37,655 nt of DNA from Candidatus Bipolaricaulota bacterium. GTDB lineage: Bacteria; Bipolaricaulota; Bipolaricaulia; Bipolaricaulales; Bipolaricaulaceae. Positions 31,185 to 37,655 of the stretch are shown here, one piece after another (the stretch's first letter is position 1; the number at the start of each line of letters is the position of its first letter). The notes beneath the pieces were generated by a model, which was given only the letters and a program-made list of their open reading frames with translations, was not told where the DNA came from and did no database searches. Location: the NCBI GenBank assembly GCA_014360945.1, contig JACIWM010000002.1, positions 1 through 37,655 on the forward strand, read 5' to 3'. A program made the translations under genes and the position numbers.

Positions 31185-32054
31185 GTGGCCATCTTAATTT
31201 CTGAGAACACCAAGGTCTTGGTGCAGGGCATCACCGGGTCGGAGGGCTCGTTTCATACCCGGCAGATGGTGGCCTACGGGACAAAAGTGGTGGCCGGGGT
31301 CACGCCCGGAAAAGGCGGGCAGAGCCTTGATGGGATTCCCGTGTACGACACGGTGGCCGAGGCCAGGGAGAATCACGGGATCGACGTCTCCGTAATTTTT
31401 GTGCCCGCAGCGTTTGCGCCGGAGGCCATTTTGGAGGCGGCCGACGCCGGAATTCCCCTTATCGTCTGTATCACCGAGGGGATCCCCCTTCATGCCATGC
31501 TTCGCACTTATCACCTTCTCAAAAGCTACGGGGTGCGCCTGATTGGTCCCAATTGTCCGGGGATCATCGCGCCCGGCCGAGCCAAGATCGGAGTAATCCC
31601 CCATGCTCCGTTCACGCCCGGCCCGGTGGGGATCGTGTCCCGCTCCGGCACCCTTACTTACGAGATCGCCTCCCACCTTTCCCAGCGGGGGATTGGGCAG
31701 TCCACGGTGGTGGGGATCGGTGGCGACCCCATCGTGGGCACCACCTTCGTGGAGCTCCTTCCGCTTTTTGAGGAGGACCCGGCGACCGAGGTGGTGGTGA
31801 TGGTGGGGGAGATCGGCGGGGCGGCGGAGGAGGAGGCTGCGGCGTACGCCAAAGAACATATGACGAAGCCCTTGGTTGCGTACATCGCCGGATTTTCCGC
31901 GCCGCCGGGGAAGCGCATGGGCCATGCGGGCGCCATTGTCACCGGCGGGGAGGACACGGCCCAGGCCAAGGCCCAGCGCTTAGAGAAACTTGGCGTTCCC
32001 GTGGCCAAGACCCCGGCCGAGGTGGCGAAGATCGTGGAGGGGATCCTCAAGTGA
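31185..32054 (+). CDS. sucD: Succinyl-CoA ligase alpha subunit
   Basis: 289 residues. With SucC it interconverts succinyl-CoA and succinate, making ATP or GTP. CoA-binding Rossmann domain at the start (VLVQGITGSEGSFHTRQM), the GPNCPGII region, and the phosphorylated histidine in KRMGHAGAIV (H247). GTG 31185 is chosen because homologues begin here (AILISENTKVLVQG) and a -10 box lies 8 bases upstream; the frame is open further into coaD without homology. sucC, normally directly upstream, is not in the window. GTGA overlap with ychF. Confidence 0.96.
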   Translation: MAILISENTKVLVQGITGSEGSFHTRQMVAYGTKVVAGVTPGKGGQSLDGIPVYDTVAEARENHGIDVSVIFVPAAFAPEAILEAADAGIPLIVCITEGIPLHAMLRTYHLLKSYGVRLIGPNCPGIIAPGRAKIGVIPHAPFTPGPVGIVSRSGTLTYEIASHLSQRGIGQSTVVGIGGDPIVGTTFVELLPLFEEDPATEVVVMVGEIGGAAEEEAAAYAKEHMTKPLVAYIAGFSAPPGKRMGHAGAIVTGGEDTAQAKAQRLEKLGVPVAKTPAEVAKIVEGILK

Positions 32055-33133
32055 GCCGCACTTTTGGCCTTGTGGGCCTTCCCAACGCCGGAAAGTCCAC
32101 GATCTTCAACGCCCTCACCGCCGCCGGCGCCCGGGTTGAGCCCTATCCCTTCTCCACCCTCCAGGCGCAAAAGGGCGTGGCGCCCGTGCCTGATCCCCGC
32201 CTGGATCGCCTTCACGCCCTTTTCCCCGAAAAGAAAAAAGTTCCCACCACCATCGAGGTGGTGGACATCGCCGGCCTTGTGGAGGGTGCCTCCCGTGGGG
32301 AGGGCCTGGGAAACCAGTTCCTCGCGGATATCCGCAATGTGGAGGCTATCCTCCACGTGGTCCGCTGCTTCGAGGACCCGGATATTGCCCATCCCATGGG
32401 CGAGATAGACGTACGCCGCGACATCGAGATCGTGGAAACCGAGCTCCTCCTCAAGGACCTGGAGACCCTGGAAGGCCGCAGGGAGCGGGTGGCGAAGACT
32501 GCACGCATTGGGGACAAGGAGGCCAAAGAGGAGCTGAATCTTCTTGAGCAGCTCATCGAGGCCCTGAAGAGGGGAGTTCCCATCCGTAGCGTCGCTCTTT
32601 CTCCCGAGGAGAAGGAGAAATTGAAGGGGATTGCGCCCCTCACCCTGAAGCCCGTTCTTTTTGTGGCCAACGTGGGCGATTCTGGGGAGAACGAGCACTC
32701 CGCGCGGGTGGCGGAACTGGCCCGCGAGCGGGGAGCGGGCTGGGTGGCCATCCGTGGGCGGCTGGAGATGGAGCTTTGCGAGCTTCCCGAGGAGGAGCGC
32801 CGGGAATTCCTCAAGGAATACGGGCTTTCCGAATTGGCCGTGGAAAGGCTCGTCCGTGAGGCGTATCGCCTTCTTTCCGTAATCACGTTCTACACGTTTG
32901 TGGGCCCGGAGGTGCGGGCGTGGACGATCCCAGCCGGCACAAAGGCTCCCGAGGCTGGGGCTGTTATCCACACGGACTTTCGCGACCGCTTCGTCCTTGC
33001 GGAGATCATGCGCCTGGAGGACCTGGAGCAGTATCGTTCGGAGAAGGCCCTGCGGGAGGCGGGAAAAATCGTGCGGGCCGGCCGGGACTACGAGGTCCGA
33101 GACGGCGATGTGATCCACTTCATCGTCGCCTGA
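32051..33133 (+). CDS. ychF: Obg-family ATPase YchF
   Basis: 360 residues. YchF/OLA1 binds ATP and associates with ribosomes; it is linked to stress and translation control. P-loop GLPNAGKST (9-17), switch region VVDIAGLV, then a coiled-coil insert (about 125-200) and a C-terminal TGS domain (YTFVGPEVRAWTIPAGTKAPEAG onward). The G4 position, usually NxxE in this family and tied to ATP preference, reads NVGD (207-210). GTG start overlaps the sucD stop; its TGA shares a base with the next ATG. Confidence 0.96.
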   Translation: MSRTFGLVGLPNAGKSTIFNALTAAGARVEPYPFSTLQAQKGVAPVPDPRLDRLHALFPEKKKVPTTIEVVDIAGLVEGASRGEGLGNQFLADIRNVEAILHVVRCFEDPDIAHPMGEIDVRRDIEIVETELLLKDLETLEGRRERVAKTARIGDKEAKEELNLLEQLIEALKRGVPIRSVALSPEEKEKLKGIAPLTLKPVLFVANVGDSGENEHSARVAELARERGAGWVAIRGRLEMELCELPEEERREFLKEYGLSELAVERLVREAYRLLSVITFYTFVGPEVRAWTIPAGTKAPEAGAVIHTDFRDRFVLAEIMRLEDLEQYRSEKALREAGKIVRAGRDYEVRDGDVIHFIVA

Positions 33134-33981
33134 TGGCCACCCTCGCCCTCCTTTTGGTCACCGCCATTTGGGGCTGGACGTTTGTCCCCGTGAAGGAAGC
33201 GATGGGGGAAGTGGGGCCGTTTTGGTTTCTAGCCCTCCGCTTTTCCTTGGCCTTTTTGTGCACCGTTCCCCTTCTGCGTCGTCCCCTGCCCTGGCGGGAG
33301 GCCCTTCTCCTTGGGCTTTTTCTTTTCGGCGGGTACTTCTTTCAGACCTGGGGGCTACGGTACACCACCGCCCAGAAATCCGGCCTCATCACGGGTCTTT
33401 CCGTGGTGCTGGTGCCGGTGGTGGCCATGTTCTTGGGGGAGAGGGTTTCGGTGCGGATGTGGCTTGGGGTTCTTCTGGCCGGGCTTGGGGTTGTGGCCCT
33501 TGCCGTGGGCGGGACGGGCGATTTAGGCGGAACAGCGTTCGGCGATGCTCTCACCGTGATCTGCGCTTTTTCCTTTGCCGTGTATATTGCCCTGCTCGCC
33601 CGTTATGCCGGCGCCACCTCGATTAGCTCTCTTTTGCCCCTTCAGCTTTTGGTGGTCGCTGCCCTCTCTTTCTTTGGGGGCGCGATCTTTGGGGAGGTGA
33701 CGTGGTCTTTTTCCGGGCAGGTGTGGATGGCCCTGGGGATCACCGGAGTTCTCGCCTCGGCGGTGGCCTATTATGTTTTGGCCTGGGCGGAGAGTCGGGC
33801 GGGAGCCACGAAAACCGCGGTCATTTTGGCCATGGAGCCCGTGTTCGCTGCGTTCTTCGGTTGGATCCTCCTCGGGGAGAAGCTCACTTCCATCCAGATC
33901 CTGGGAGCTTTGCTGGTTTTAGCCGGGATTTTTGTGGTGCGCACCGTTGACCTGAGGAAGCGGAGCCCGGATAATTCCTGA
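33133..33981 (+). CDS. EamA/DMT-family membrane transporter
   Basis: 282 residues forming about ten membrane helices in two five-helix halves, the drug/metabolite transporter fold. N-terminal half has AIWGWTFVPVKEAM and LRFSLAFLCTVPLLRR; the junction GLRYTTAQKSGLITGLSVVLVP and the second-half ILAMEPVFAAFFGWILLGEKL are characteristic EamA sequences. The substrate is unknown; members export amino acids, metabolites or drugs. Start ATG overlaps the ychF stop (TGATG). Its last about 35 bases contain the promoter of the tRNA genes that follow. Confidence 0.9.
   Translation: MATLALLLVTAIWGWTFVPVKEAMGEVGPFWFLALRFSLAFLCTVPLLRRPLPWREALLLGLFLFGGYFFQTWGLRYTTAQKSGLITGLSVVLVPVVAMFLGERVSVRMWLGVLLAGLGVVALAVGGTGDLGGTAFGDALTVICAFSFAVYIALLARYAGATSISSLLPLQLLVVAALSFFGGAIFGEVTWSFSGQVWMALGITGVLASAVAYYVLAWAESRAGATKTAVILAMEPVFAAFFGWILLGEKLTSIQILGALLVLAGIFVVRTVDLRKRSPDNS
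33947..33975 (+). promoter_or_regulatory. Promoter of the tRNA-Ser/tRNA-Arg unit
   Basis: TTGACC (33947-33952), a 17-base spacer and GATAAT (33970-33975), all inside the end of the EamA gene. The predicted start is about 33982-33983, leaving only 3-4 bases before the mature tRNA-Ser 5' end. Confidence 0.65.
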
Positions 33982-33985
33982 GCCG

Positions 33986-34072
33986 GGAGGGATGTCCGAA
34001 CGGCAAGGAGCCGGTCTCGAAAACCGGTAGGGCCTTATGGCCTTCGGGGTTCGAGTCCCCGTCCCTCCGCCA
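33986..34072 (+). tRNA. tRNA-Ser (anticodon CGA)
   Basis: Acceptor stem GGAGGGA/TCCCTCC with discriminator G and encoded CCA. Anticodon stem CCGGT/ACCGG, loop CTCGAAA, anticodon CGA reading UCG. Long class II variable arm (GGCC/GGCC) and a GGGG/CCCC T-stem with a TTCGAGT loop. The next tRNA begins at the very next base, so CCA and the Arg 5' end must be separated by processing. Confidence 0.96.
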
Positions 34073-34145
34073 GCGCCCGTAGCTCAGCGGATAGAGTGCC
34101 GGCCTGCGGAGCCGGAGGCCGCAGGTTCAAATCCTGCCGGGCGCA
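34073..34145 (+). tRNA. tRNA-Arg (anticodon GCG)
   Basis: Acceptor GCGCCCG/CGGGCGC with discriminator A and no encoded CCA. D-arm GCTC/GAGT with A in the loop after GG, an arginine identity mark (A20). Anticodon stem CCGGC/GCCGG encloses CTGCGGA, giving anticodon GCG with G37. T-arm GCAGG/CCTGC, loop TTCAAAT. It reads CGC and CGU by G34 wobble, in place of the usual bacterial ACG/inosine tRNA. Confidence 0.93.
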
Positions 34146-34155
34146 TTTATTTTTT
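34146..34155 (+). terminator. T-tract after tRNA-Arg
   Basis: TTTATTTTTT follows the tRNA 3' end directly, so the GC-rich acceptor/T-stem plus the U-run could act as an intrinsic terminator. On the other strand the same bases encode the clpP stop and its last Lys codons. Confidence 0.4.
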
Positions 34156-34758
34156 GCGCGGTTGGATCACCTCGTCCACGATCCCGTAGGCCTTGGCCTC
34201 TTCCGCGCTCATCCAAAAGTTACGGTCTGTGTCCCGCTCGATCTTCTCCACAGGTTGCCCGGTGTGGAAAGCGAGAATCTCGTTCACTCTGCGGCGCAAC
34301 TTGATGATCTCGTCGGCTTCGATCTTGATGTCGATGGCCTGGCCGCCCACTACCCCCCAGGGCTGGTGGATCATGATGCGGGAATTGGGAAGGGCATAGC
34401 GTTTGCCTTTGGCTCCACCGGCGAGGATCAGGGCCGCTGCGGAGGCAGCGATCCCCACGCAGATCGTGCGCACCGGGCAGCGCACATACTGCATGGCGTC
34501 GTAGATCGCCAACGCGGCTTGCAAATCTCCGCCGGGGCTGTTGATGTAAAGCTGGATGTCCTTGTCGGGATCCTCAGCTTCAAGGCAAAGGAGTTGGGCG
34601 ATGATGTTGTCCGCAGCGCCTGAATAGATCCCGCCTCCGGCACTGGCCACGATCTCCCCGGAAAGGAAGATGATGCGATCCTTGAAGAGGCGGGCGAACG
34701 CCCGCTCCCAATAGCGCATCATGCGCAGTTCCTCTTCCTCGAAGTACTGTAGCCTCAT
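34147..34758 (-). CDS. clpP: ATP-dependent Clp protease proteolytic subunit
   Basis: 203 residues from ATG 34758, which has AAGGAGG upstream and overlaps the tig stop as ATGA. ClpP forms the two-ring degradation chamber served by ClpX or ClpA/C. Catalytic Ser106 (VGIAASAAAL), His131 (IMIHQPWG) and Asp176 (EKIERDTDRN) are present, as is YINSPGGD. Two differences from ordinary ClpP: the N-terminal axial-loop region lacks the usual P-x-V-x-E/S-RGER pattern, and after FLSGE there is a longer Gly/Ala-rich stretch (VASAGGGIYSGAADN) where others have a short PIDDEVAN. clpX, often next, is absent: the 3' end abuts tRNA-Arg. Confidence 0.93.
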   Translation of the reverse strand: MRLQYFEEEELRMMRYWERAFARLFKDRIIFLSGEIVASAGGGIYSGAADNIIAQLLCLEAEDPDKDIQLYINSPGGDLQAALAIYDAMQYVRCPVRTICVGIAASAAALILAGGAKGKRYALPNSRIMIHQPWGVVGGQAIDIKIEADEIIKLRRRVNEILAFHTGQPVEKIERDTDRNFWMSAEEAKAYGIVDEVIQPRKK

Positions 34759-35852
34759 TCCCCCCTCCTTATGTGCTCCAAAACCCAATCGGCGGTGCGT
34801 TCGAAAAGAAGGCGGTTGTGGACGATCTCTTCGTTCTCCCCTTCTTCGGCGGCCAGACGCCGCACCTCCTCCGGATCGGGCGCAAGACCCTTCTGTTCGC
34901 TCAGGCGATGGATGAGGATTTCCCGGCGCAGGCGGCGGGCCACCGCCTTCTCCACCTCCGCCCGCACTTCCGGCTTTTTGGGGAACTTCTTCATTTCCTC
35001 CTCCACCGTCTCGGCCAGGAACCGCGGAGGAACCGGGATCTGGAGGGCCTCGGCCAGGGCATCCAAGGCCTGGCGGCGCAGCTCATCGCGGCGCTTGGCC
35101 TCGGCTCGGGCCAAAAGCTCCCGCCGCACCTCTTCCCGTAATTCCTCCCACGTGGTCTTTCCGTAGTGTCTTGCGGCCTCCTCCAAGGAGGGCAGCATGA
35201 GCTGATAAACACCGGCGATCTCGAATTCCTCGGCGTGGCCCTCCTCATCCTGCAGGATGATTGATGTTCCGGCTCGTGCGCCAAGAAGCTGGCGGCCGAT
35301 GGGGCGATCGGAGCTAGCCACCCCTTCCCAAACTTGTTCGCCGCGGCGGATGTGGACGATATCACCCTCCTCGGCCGGGCCGTCCTTGGGTACCAAGGTG
35401 GCCGCCTCCCGCCGGAGTTCGGCTAAAACCTCCTCCACTTCCTCTTCTCGCACCTCCGCGGGCGACGGCTCCGAAATAGAAATGTTCAGCTCATCGGGCA
35501 CGGTGAACTCCGGCAGGACCTCAAATTCTGCGTGGAATGAGAATTTCTCGCCTTTCACGAACTCCACGGTCTTCACCTGAGGAGAGGTCAGGGGATGAAG
35601 ATCGAGATCTTTTATAGCCCGTTCTAGCCAATCCTGAATGAGGTGCTCCCGTACATCCGCCCAGAATGCGTCCTCGCCGTAGCGGCGCAAAAGGAGATCT
35701 TTCGGGGCTTTCCCTGGGCGGAAGCCAGGGATCCGCAACTCCTGGGCCAAGGCCCGGAGGACCTCCGCCTCCGTGCGGAGGATGTCCTCCTTGGGGACGT
35801 GGATCTCCAAGGTCACAAGGGTTCCGTCGCGCTTCACTTGGATGTTCTCCAT
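34755..35852 (-). CDS. tig: Trigger factor with reduced PPIase domain
   Basis: 365 residues (E. coli 432). Ribosome-bound chaperone that meets nascent chains at the exit tunnel. The ribosome-binding tail is in the N-domain: PGFRPGKAP at 42-50 for the usual GFRxGKxP signature. The middle PPIase (FKBP) region begins at EEGDIVHIRRGEQVWEG but is only about 60 residues instead of about 95 and lacks the recognisable FKBP core. The C-terminal helical arms (EELREEVRRELLARAEAKRRDELR onward) are present. ATG 35852 is set by family homology; upstream the frame has no similarity. tig-clpP is a conserved pair. Confidence 0.92.
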   Translation of the reverse strand: MENIQVKRDGTLVTLEIHVPKEDILRTEAEVLRALAQELRIPGFRPGKAPKDLLLRRYGEDAFWADVREHLIQDWLERAIKDLDLHPLTSPQVKTVEFVKGEKFSFHAEFEVLPEFTVPDELNISISEPSPAEVREEEVEEVLAELRREAATLVPKDGPAEEGDIVHIRRGEQVWEGVASSDRPIGRQLLGARAGTSIILQDEEGHAEEFEIAGVYQLMLPSLEEAARHYGKTTWEELREEVRRELLARAEAKRRDELRRQALDALAEALQIPVPPRFLAETVEEEMKKFPKKPEVRAEVEKAVARRLRREILIHRLSEQKGLAPDPEEVRRLAAEEGENEEIVHNRLLFERTADWVLEHIRRGE

Positions 35853-35867
35853 GGGCAGGCTTTGGGC

Positions 35868-35876
35868 ATTATACCA
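35868..35876 (-). promoter_or_regulatory. Extended -10 promoter of tig-clpP
   Basis: Minus-strand TGG-TATAAT: a perfect -10 at 35873-35868 with the TGn extension at 35876-35874, and no good -35 at 17 bases. ATG 35852 lies 15 bases on, so the leader is about 8-9 bases with no Shine-Dalgarno. The promoter sits at the end of the M50 gene. Confidence 0.55.
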
Positions 35877-35877
35877 G

Positions 35878-36546
35878 CTACCACCAAAGACCCGAGGCCC
35901 GGGCCACGCTCCGCCCCAAAAGGTGCACGGCCACGACCTCCGCCCCCTGAAAAACCGCGTCCAAAACCCCCAAAAGGAAAAGCACGACGACCACGATGAT
36001 CCCAAACTGCTCAAGCTTCATCATTTCTAGGCGCCAGCGCAGGGGCAGGAAATAGGAGAGGATGCGGGAGCCGTCCAAAGGAGGCAGGGGGATGAGATTG
36101 AAAAAGGCGATGACGAGGGAGATCACAGTGAGCATGGCCAGGAATGTGAAAACAAGAGAGTTTCTCACGCCGGCGAGGTAAAGAAGGCGGGCCAGGGTTG
36201 CGGAGACCCCGGCAAGGACGATGTTCGTGGCCGGTCCGGCCAGCCCCACCCACATCATCCCCCGCCACGGATCCCGGAAGTAGTAGGGATTGATGGGGAC
36301 GGGCTTGGCCCAGCCAAACACCACCAATGGCACGCCGGTGAAGCGGCGGATGAGGATCAAAGCCAAGGGAAGGATCACCGATCCGATGGGATCCAAATGG
36401 CGCAGGGGGTTGAGGGAAAGCCTTCCGGCCCGCTTGGCCGTGGGATCGCCAAGCCAAAAGGCCACAAGCCCATGAGCCACCTCATGGGGAATGACGCAAA
36501 GAAAAAGAGCTACAACAGCAAAAACCGCGGACAAAAGAAAACTCAA
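35878..36546 (-). CDS. Site-2-protease-like M50 membrane metalloprotease
   Basis: 222 residues, the compact no-PDZ form of M50 (like B. subtilis YwhC-type proteins). Zinc motif HEVAH (21-25) in the first membrane helix and NLIPLPPLDGSRI with D158 as third ligand. Five or six membrane spans. Such enzymes cut membrane-embedded substrates, for example anti-sigma factors, but the substrate is unknown here. The start is TTG 36546 with AGGAGG four bases upstream; it overlaps the previous stop as TTGA. It is followed by tig, which has its own promoter. Confidence 0.9.
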   Translation of the reverse strand: MSFLLSAVFAVVALFLCVIPHEVAHGLVAFWLGDPTAKRAGRLSLNPLRHLDPIGSVILPLALILIRRFTGVPLVVFGWAKPVPINPYYFRDPWRGMMWVGLAGPATNIVLAGVSATLARLLYLAGVRNSLVFTFLAMLTVISLVIAFFNLIPLPPLDGSRILSYFLPLRWRLEMMKLEQFGIIVVVVLFLLGVLDAVFQGAEVVAVHLLGRSVARASGLWW

Positions 36547-37655
36547 GGGGCCTCCTCTCCTGAGACAACCAGCACTTCCTCCCGCAAAAGAACCACCGTT
36601 CCCGGTGGGCTCCCTTTAGGCTTCCGCACGTAACGGGCCTCAGTGTAGCTCACCTCCACCTTCCGTTCACCCCGGGCCTTGGAAAACCAGGCGGCAAGCT
36701 GGGCAGCTCTCTGCAAAACCTCCTCAGGGACTTTCCTTCCCCCGTTTTTGATGAGCACATGCGCCCCCGGAACTCCCCGGGCATGAAGCCAGATATCGTT
36801 AGGGCTAGCGCGCCGCAAAATTTCTTCGTTTTCCTTGGCGGAGCGACCAACGAGCACTGTGAACTCCTGAATTCGGTATTGCCGGGGCTGCCGTGGTGGC
36901 TCCTCCGCGGACTTGGGCTCATCGGGCACCACATACGGCGCAAGGTCCGGCCTTTGCTGAAGAAGCTCAATCTCTTCTCGGATTTTTGCGATCTCCGCGG
37001 TGAGCTGGGCTCGACGAGCTGGGATTTCCTCCAGTCGGCGCCGCATCTTCCCCGCCCGCCGATAAAGCTCCTGAGCAAAACGCACCGGGGGAACGGTCGG
37101 ATCCAGTTCCAGCTCAACCGGGTTCCCGTTAAAACCCTCCACCGTGACCTTGGCCACTCCTTTTGGTATCTCCCCAAGGCGGGCCAGGATGAGATCGGCC
37201 TTTTCCTTCAGGACAGGCCAGGAACGCGCTTCCTTTTCGGCCTCCTCCAGGATAGTCAATGCCCGCGTCCGGCGGGCCAAAGCGCGCTTGAGCTCCGCAA
37301 TCCGCTCTTGGGCCAGTTCTCCGAAGACCCGGTTTTCTAACACCTGATCCAATGCCTCCCAAAAGGTGGGAAATTCCCCGGAGGGCTGGCCCAGATCCGG
37401 GCGGGCGAAGAACGAGGCCACAAGGCCCCGAGACGTGGCGTAGAGGTACCCCTGGGCCGGCAGGTTCCGAAGCTCTTCCGCCCAGCTTCGTAGCTCCTCC
37501 GCTGTTGCCGTTCGACCGAGCTTGGCTTCCAGGGCCCGACGAAGCTCGGGACCCAGGCCATCCTTTGGATCGCCAGATTCGAAGGACACCTCCTGGTATT
37601 GCCCTTCATGAAGGGAAGCGGAGCGGCCATCGCGGAAGAAGACGAAGATGTTTCC
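36543..37655 (-). CDS. NFACT-family (RqcH/FbpA-like) protein, 5' end outside window
   Basis: 370 residues visible; the frame runs off the right edge (in frame from GNIFVFFRDGRS), so the GTG at 37589 is not a real start. RqcH binds tRNA-Ala on obstructed 50S subunits and adds alanine tails; some homologues were called fibronectin-binding proteins. Visible parts: the end of the NFACT-N domain, an HhH-like stretch with LRSWAEELRNLPAQGYLY, a long coiled coil (about residues 110-235 of the visible part) and the NFACT-R domain with ASPNDIWLHARGVPGAHVLI, which holds the D-x-W-x-H motif needed for tailing in homologues. The TGA overlaps the M50 start. Confidence 0.9.
   Translation of the reverse strand, partial: GNIFVFFRDGRSASLHEGQYQEVSFESGDPKDGLGPELRRALEAKLGRTATAEELRSWAEELRNLPAQGYLYATSRGLVASFFARPDLGQPSGEFPTFWEALDQVLENRVFGELAQERIAELKRALARRTRALTILEEAEKEARSWPVLKEKADLILARLGEIPKGVAKVTVEGFNGNPVELELDPTVPPVRFAQELYRRAGKMRRRLEEIPARRAQLTAEIAKIREEIELLQQRPDLAPYVVPDEPKSAEEPPRQPRQYRIQEFTVLVGRSAKENEEILRRASPNDIWLHARGVPGAHVLIKNGGRKVPEEVLQRAAQLAAWFSKARGERKVEVSYTEARYVRKPKGSPPGTVVLLREEVLVVSGEEAP

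Noticed and set aside
34073..34145. Reading the Arg tRNA anticodon as CGG by shifting the loop
   Set aside because: The 5-bp anticodon stem CCGGC/GCCGG fixes a 7-base loop with T33 in place; only GCG falls at positions 34-36.
37589..37655. NFACT gene starting at GTG 37589
   Set aside because: The frame continues to the window edge with sequence typical of the NFACT-N domain, so the gene is cut by the edge rather than starting there.

Overview
The window looks like ordinary chromosome from a GC-rich (about 60% by eye), very compact bacterium that carries an outer-membrane assembly system. BamA and a Skp/OmpH-like chaperone are present, but the usual lpxD/lpxA neighbours are not. The gene mix and style (tightly packed, dcw cluster joined to bamA, TANNNT-type -10 boxes with leaderless starts) suggest a deep-branching, perhaps thermophilic lineage such as Bipolaricaulota/Acetothermia. 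That placement is my inference and was not tested. No insertion sequence, prophage, CRISPR array or rRNA is visible, and no intergenic gap exceeds 200 bases.

Layout. 1-2720: tRNA-Ser(UGA) on the minus strand, then a PIG-L deacetylase (+) converging on a flippase-like membrane protein fused to a NodS-like methyltransferase (-). 2799-6817: gyrA, tyrS and a HIT hydrolase, one plus-strand operon. 6798-8699: a lipoprotein with a duplicated beta-helix (-). 8700-8887: a divergent gap holding a near-consensus promoter whose predicted start falls exactly on a 13-bp inverted repeat (a candidate small RNA), then a palindrome over the -35 box of nadE. 8888-10522: nadE (+). 10519-25338: fourteen minus-strand genes head to tail (yraN, comM, bamA, ompH/skp, fabZ, ftcD, murD, ftsW, murG, murC, murB, ftsQ, ftsA, ftsZ), most joined by 4-base overlaps. 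This run combines outer-membrane protein assembly, lipid, peptidoglycan precursor and division genes. 25387-33981: plus-strand mtaD, rpsO, pnp, M16 peptidase, coaD, then sucD, ychF and an EamA transporter. 33986-34145: tRNA-Ser(CGA) and tRNA-Arg(GCG). 34147-37655: minus-strand NFACT/RqcH-like gene (cut by the window edge), M50 protease, trigger factor and clpP, a protein quality-control group.

Most notable points. (1) The hairpin RNA candidate at 8768-8843. (2) A consistent layout in which the first gene of most transcription units has a -10 box only 7-10 bases before the start codon, so transcripts would be leaderless, while internal genes use Shine-Dalgarno sequences or ATGA/GTGA coupling. 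(3) A glutamine-dependent NAD synthetase in which the catalytic lysine position of the glutaminase reads as asparagine. (4) An Arg tRNA with a GCG anticodon instead of the usual bacterial ACG. (5) Departures from the usual domain plan: PNPase with two S1 domains, trigger factor with a shrunken PPIase domain, a membrane-anchored Skp, and the flippase-methyltransferase fusion. (6) A lone formiminotransferase inside the division cluster.
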